This document shows, piece after piece, positions 5,524 to 7,818 of a stretch of 7,818 nt of DNA. The stretch comes from Nanobdellota archaeon (GTDB lineage: Archaea > Nanobdellota > Nanobdellia > Woesearchaeales > GW2011-AR15). Numbering within the stretch: the first letter of the stretch is position 1; the number at the start of each line of letters is the position of its first letter. The stretch covers positions 1 to 7,818 of the forward strand of contig JAHIYL010000007.1 in NCBI GenBank assembly GCA_018815145.1. The letters run 5' to 3'. The translations under genes and the position numbers were made by a program. Below the pieces are notes generated by a model. It had not been told where the DNA came from, did not search any database, and saw nothing but the letters and a program-made list of their open reading frames with translations.

Positions 5524-6318
5524 TCAGGCTTTTTTCACATGCTTGAAGAAGTTTTTCCTGTATCTTAAGGGAGAATCATATTTTTCTGCAAGTAGTGTGT
5601 ATTCAGTAATGATATTTTTTACAGATGGACAAGGCAGGTTCTTTAGATGATTGAATATGCCAGGGTTTTCTACTGCTGCTCTGCCTATCATGACTCCTTC
5701 AATCCCTTGCTTTTCCATGTGTTCAATCTGCTCCTTTGTTCTGATGTCACCATTGGCAATGATGATTTTTCCAGTCTTCACACATTCAGAATAGACTGAA
5801 AAATCAGCCGGCACATCATATGACTCCTGCCCATGCCTGGCATGCACAATGAAAAAATCTGCATCAACACTCTTAATAATATTGAGATATGCTTTTTTTT
5901 CTTTTTCATACCTGTTCAGCCCGAGCCTAAGCTTTATTGATATTGGGTATTTATGTTTCCTGAAAATCTTCACTATGCTTTGTGTCTTTTTGATTCTTTT
6001 GATCATGGCAGCTCCAAGGCCAAGATTGATGATTTCCGGGTCAGGACACCCTATGTTGAGATTAAAGCCGGAAAAACCAGGCTCTGGCGAAAAACATTTT
6101 AGAAAAGTCTCAAAAGATTCTTCTTTTGAGCCTATCAACTGGATTATTATAGGGGTTTTGTCATAGGATTTTATTCTTGAGAGTGCATTACTATTTTTCC
6201 TTCCGAGACTGGTGACCTTTATCATCTCAGTAAATGTCAGGTCGGCACCATGCCTGTGACAGATAGTCCGGAAAACTGAATCTGTTATGTCCTGCAAAGG
6301 AGCAAGGTAAAATTTCAT
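5524..6318 (-). CDS. dus: tRNA-dihydrouridine synthase (Dus family)
   Basis: This 264-residue TIM-barrel flavoprotein reduces uridines in tRNA to dihydrouridine using FMN and NAD(P)H. Dus landmarks appear in order: APLQDITDSVFR at 6-17, Q60 and IG in the IIIQLIGS strand, NLNIGCPDP at 86-94 with catalytic C91, K129 in IKLRLG, H159 in VHAR, ANGDI at 188-192, and a GVMIGRAAVENPG phosphate-binding segment at 208-220. It is shorter than most bacterial Dus enzymes (over 300 residues): the C-terminal helical tRNA-binding domain is brief, about residues 230-264, ending in a basic tail (FFKHVKKA). Archaeal forms are often short. The gene lies 45 bases behind marC on the same strand and may be cotranscribed, though a TATA-like GAAATATC at 6346-6339 is about 26 bases from the ATG. 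The target tRNA position cannot be told from sequence. Confidence 0.94.
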   Translation of the reverse strand: MKFYLAPLQDITDSVFRTICHRHGADLTFTEMIKVTSLGRKNSNALSRIKSYDKTPIIIQLIGSKEESFETFLKCFSPEPGFSGFNLNIGCPDPEIINLGLGAAMIKRIKKTQSIVKIFRKHKYPISIKLRLGLNRYEKEKKAYLNIIKSVDADFFIVHARHGQESYDVPADFSVYSECVKTGKIIIANGDIRTKEQIEHMEKQGIEGVMIGRAAVENPGIFNHLKNLPCPSVKNIITEYTLLAEKYDSPLRYRKNFFKHVKKA

Positions 6319-6363
6319 TTTATTTCTGTTTTAGGAGAGATATTTCACAGGACTGCCCATAAT

Positions 6364-6945
6364 TCAGATGGCAGCACGGATAATGCCTTCCAGACCTTTT
6401 GCAATCATCTCTATTGAGACTGCAGTCAAAAATAGTCCGAGGATCCTTGATGTTATGTTGATGAGTTTGACATTAATTCTGTCTATGAAGATGGAAAATA
6501 ACATAAAGACGATCCCTACAAGGATGAAACCAACGATGAGGTTAATCAGGACAATGGTTTTTCCCATCTCAAATGTCTTTAATGTAACAAATGAGATTAC
6601 ACCAGGGCCAGTGAGCATCGGTGTGGCAATTATTGTGATAAGCCCATCTATGCTGCTGTCAGATTTTTTGTTATTTTCGTCTTTTGGCCGCACCATGCTT
6701 AGGCCAAGAAGGAAAAGGACAACACCGCCGGCTACACGAAAAGAATCAAGGCTGATCCCAAACATATCAAAAATATATTTTCCAAGGAGGACCATGATGA
6801 ATGCAATGGAAAAGGCAGTGATCACTGCTTTAAGGGCAATTATCTTTACATTCATCTTTTTGTTGTGGGCCTGCAAAAGAAAAGGAACCGAGGAGAGAGG
6901 ATTGAGAAGAGCAAAAAGCTGGAAAACAAGTCCGAAATATACCAT
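6364..6945 (-). CDS. MarC family integral membrane protein
   Basis: Read from the ATG at 6945 the protein has 193 residues, close to the family norm, and begins directly with the first membrane helix. About six hydrophobic helices are visible. MarC features include NPLSSVPFLL at 15-24, the FGIS....RVAGG..LF..GL segment at 62-82, P.LTGPGVIS at 109-118, and the C-terminal R.LG......I.MI..GL pattern at 167-185. The family was once linked to multiple antibiotic resistance, but that role was not upheld and the transported substrate, if any, is unknown. The frame is open to an ATG at 7002, but those 19 extra residues are polar and would place the TATA box (6971-6977) inside the gene; the start at 6945 lies 29 bases from its centre. 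Dus follows after 45 bases, and radC diverges upstream. Confidence 0.9.
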   Translation of the reverse strand: MVYFGLVFQLFALLNPLSSVPFLLQAHNKKMNVKIIALKAVITAFSIAFIMVLLGKYIFDMFGISLDSFRVAGGVVLFLLGLSMVRPKDENNKKSDSSIDGLITIIATPMLTGPGVISFVTLKTFEMGKTIVLINLIVGFILVGIVFMLFSIFIDRINVKLINITSRILGLFLTAVSIEMIAKGLEGIIRAAI

Positions 6946-6970
6946 GTTGAAACATGCAACAACAGCTTTG

Positions 6971-6977
6971 TATAAAA
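6971..6977 (-). promoter_or_regulatory. TATA box of the marC-like gene
   Basis: Minus-strand TTTTATA is centred about 29 bases before the ATG at 6945, which fits a leaderless message and supports the shorter MarC start. Confidence 0.55.
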
Positions 6978-7046
6978 TCTTTTCTGTTTTAGATAAGCAC
7001 ATCTTTCATGCCTGACTGCATGGATGACAGACTATTTCCAAAATTA

Positions 7047-7054
7047 TTTATACT
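7047..7054 (+). promoter_or_regulatory. TATA box of the radC-like gene
   Basis: TTTATACT is centred about 26-27 bases before the ATG at 7077, ideal spacing for a leaderless archaeal transcript. No Shine-Dalgarno lies before the ATG. Confidence 0.6.
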
Positions 7055-7076
7055 ATATCAGAAATTTCCTTAGTAG

Positions 7077-7730
7077 ATGAAGATCAAAGACATTCCTGAA
7101 GAGAACCGGCCACGTGAAAGATTTTTGAAGAACGGCCCTGATGCACTGAGTGATGCAGAGCTTCTTGCAGTTCTTCTCGGCAACGGGACAAAAAATGAGA
7201 ATGTTATCGATATGGCTAATCGCCTGCTTTCTGCTTACGGAATTGCAAGCCTCAGCAGCCTGTCTTTCAGTGAACTGATGGAGATTAAGGGTATTGGAAA
7301 AGCCAAAGCAATGCAGATAAAGGCAGCTTTTGAACTCACAAACCGGGTGAAGCAGGAGAAAAAGACTTACATCAATAATGCCTCAGATGTGTTTGCACTC
7401 TTCAGGCTAAGGCTAACTAAAAAGAAAAAAGAGAACTTCATTGTCCTGATGCTGGATTCAAAGAATAAGGTGATAGGAGAAGAGATAGTGTCTGTTGGCA
7501 TACTTGATTCTGCAATAATCCATCCCCGGGAAATCTTCAACCCTGCAATAAAAAACTCTGCATCAAAGATAATACTTGTCCACAACCATCCATCAGGTGA
7601 CAGTACACCATCCAGTGAAGATATTGAGATAACAGAAAAATTGATTGAAGCAGGAAATCTTCTCAGCATAACAGTCCTTGACCACGTGATAATAGGCGAA
7701 GGATTTTGGAGCTATCGGCAAGACAGATAG
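7077..7730 (+). CDS. radC: RadC family JAB/MPN domain protein
   Basis: This 217-residue protein is full length for RadC (UPF0758). The N-terminal part (about 1-90) has the IKDIPEE.RPRERF opening, the LSDAELLA.LL.NGT block at 24-38, and a helix-hairpin-helix DNA-binding motif at 66-85 (EIKGIGKAKAMQI). The C-terminal JAB/MPN domain (about 97-217) carries the JAMM zinc motif: H169, H171 and D182 in H.HPSGD..PS.ED, with E135 or E136 as the upstream acidic residue. The HPREIFNPAIKNSA segment (149-162) is the other family signature. Its molecular function is unsettled: the original DNA repair role in E. coli was withdrawn, and the fold suggests a metal-dependent hydrolase or peptidase. RadC is mainly bacterial, so an archaeal copy points to transfer, yet its promoter looks native. 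It is transcribed alone, divergent from marC. Confidence 0.95.
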   Translation: MKIKDIPEENRPRERFLKNGPDALSDAELLAVLLGNGTKNENVIDMANRLLSAYGIASLSSLSFSELMEIKGIGKAKAMQIKAAFELTNRVKQEKKTYINNASDVFALFRLRLTKKKKENFIVLMLDSKNKVIGEEIVSVGILDSAIIHPREIFNPAIKNSASKIILVHNHPSGDSTPSSEDIEITEKLIEAGNLLSITVLDHVIIGEGFWSYRQDR

Positions 7731-7754
7731 AAGGCCATATATGAAGATTTCGTT

Positions 7755-7783
7755 TCAATATTTTTCTATACATCAATTTTTTT
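7755..7783 (+). terminator. T-rich tracts after radC
   Basis: A run of five Ts and then one of seven lie 25-55 bases after the radC stop, with no hairpin. They are likely archaeal T-tract terminators. The second run merges with the TATA-like element of the next gene. Confidence 0.35.
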
Positions 7784-7788
7784 AAATA
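7781..7788 (+). promoter_or_regulatory. Promoter of a gene running off the window
   Basis: TTTAAATA predicts a transcript start near 7810. Two ATGs follow: 7800 (reading MTTYYV), which would lie upstream of the predicted start, and 7813 (MS), which spacing favours. Too little of the gene is in the window to say what it encodes. Confidence 0.4.
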
Positions 7789-7818
7789 ACAATCTTTTCA
7801 TGACTACTTACTATGTCA

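Noticed and set aside
5849..6166. 105-residue + strand frame
   Set aside because: It is antisense to the Dus catalytic region, which carries clear motifs.
6368..7015. 215-residue open frame on the + strand opposite marC
   Set aside because: The MarC motifs are on the minus strand; the + strand product is an antisense artefact of a hydrophobic gene.
7741..7785. Short frame after radC starting MKISFQ
   Set aside because: It is only 14 codons, has no ribosome binding site and lies in T-rich terminator-like sequence.

Overview
The window looks like an AT-rich archaeal chromosome segment. TATA-like boxes sit about 26 bases before several start codons, which fits leaderless archaeal transcripts. 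T-tract terminators replace hairpins, and the few clear ribosome binding sites match the GGAGGTGAT consensus. Gene content (short Dus, twin zinc-ribbon topoisomerase-like protein, CaCA exchanger, MarC, LemA/HtpX, Cys-rich surface lipoprotein) fits an archaeon, possibly of the DPANN/Woesearchaeota type. That placement is inference. No rRNA, tRNA, CRISPR or mobile element was seen.

Layout. 1-1502 (+): lemA then htpX, a widespread membrane pair (LemA protein plus M48 zinc protease). 1504-1998 (-): an unrecognised soluble HEXXH zincin, convergent with htpX with one base between the stop codons. 2074-2464 (-): a thin region with one plausible small membrane protein, a possible 34-residue membrane peptide overlapping its start (TGATG), and otherwise nothing clear. 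2498-2878 (-): a single-domain CheY-like receiver that probably uses a TTG start. 2994-4042 (-): a Cys-rich lipoprotein followed by a 41-residue SHOCT-domain protein. Both appear to use non-ATG starts (ATT and TTG) placed behind good Shine-Dalgarno sequences. 4135-5519 (+): the twin zinc-ribbon protein and a Ca2+/cation exchanger. 5524-6945 (-): MarC-family membrane protein then tRNA-dihydrouridine synthase. 7077-7730 (+): RadC-family JAB/MPN protein, divergent from marC. The window ends in the promoter of a further + strand gene.

Most genes look like housekeeping or envelope functions with no single pathway linking them. The parts most worth a second look are the lipoprotein/SHOCT pair with unusual starts, the uncharacterised zincin, the orphan receiver with its small membrane neighbours, and a RadC homologue (a mainly bacterial family) under what looks like a native archaeal promoter. 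I see no convincing new defence or mobile system.
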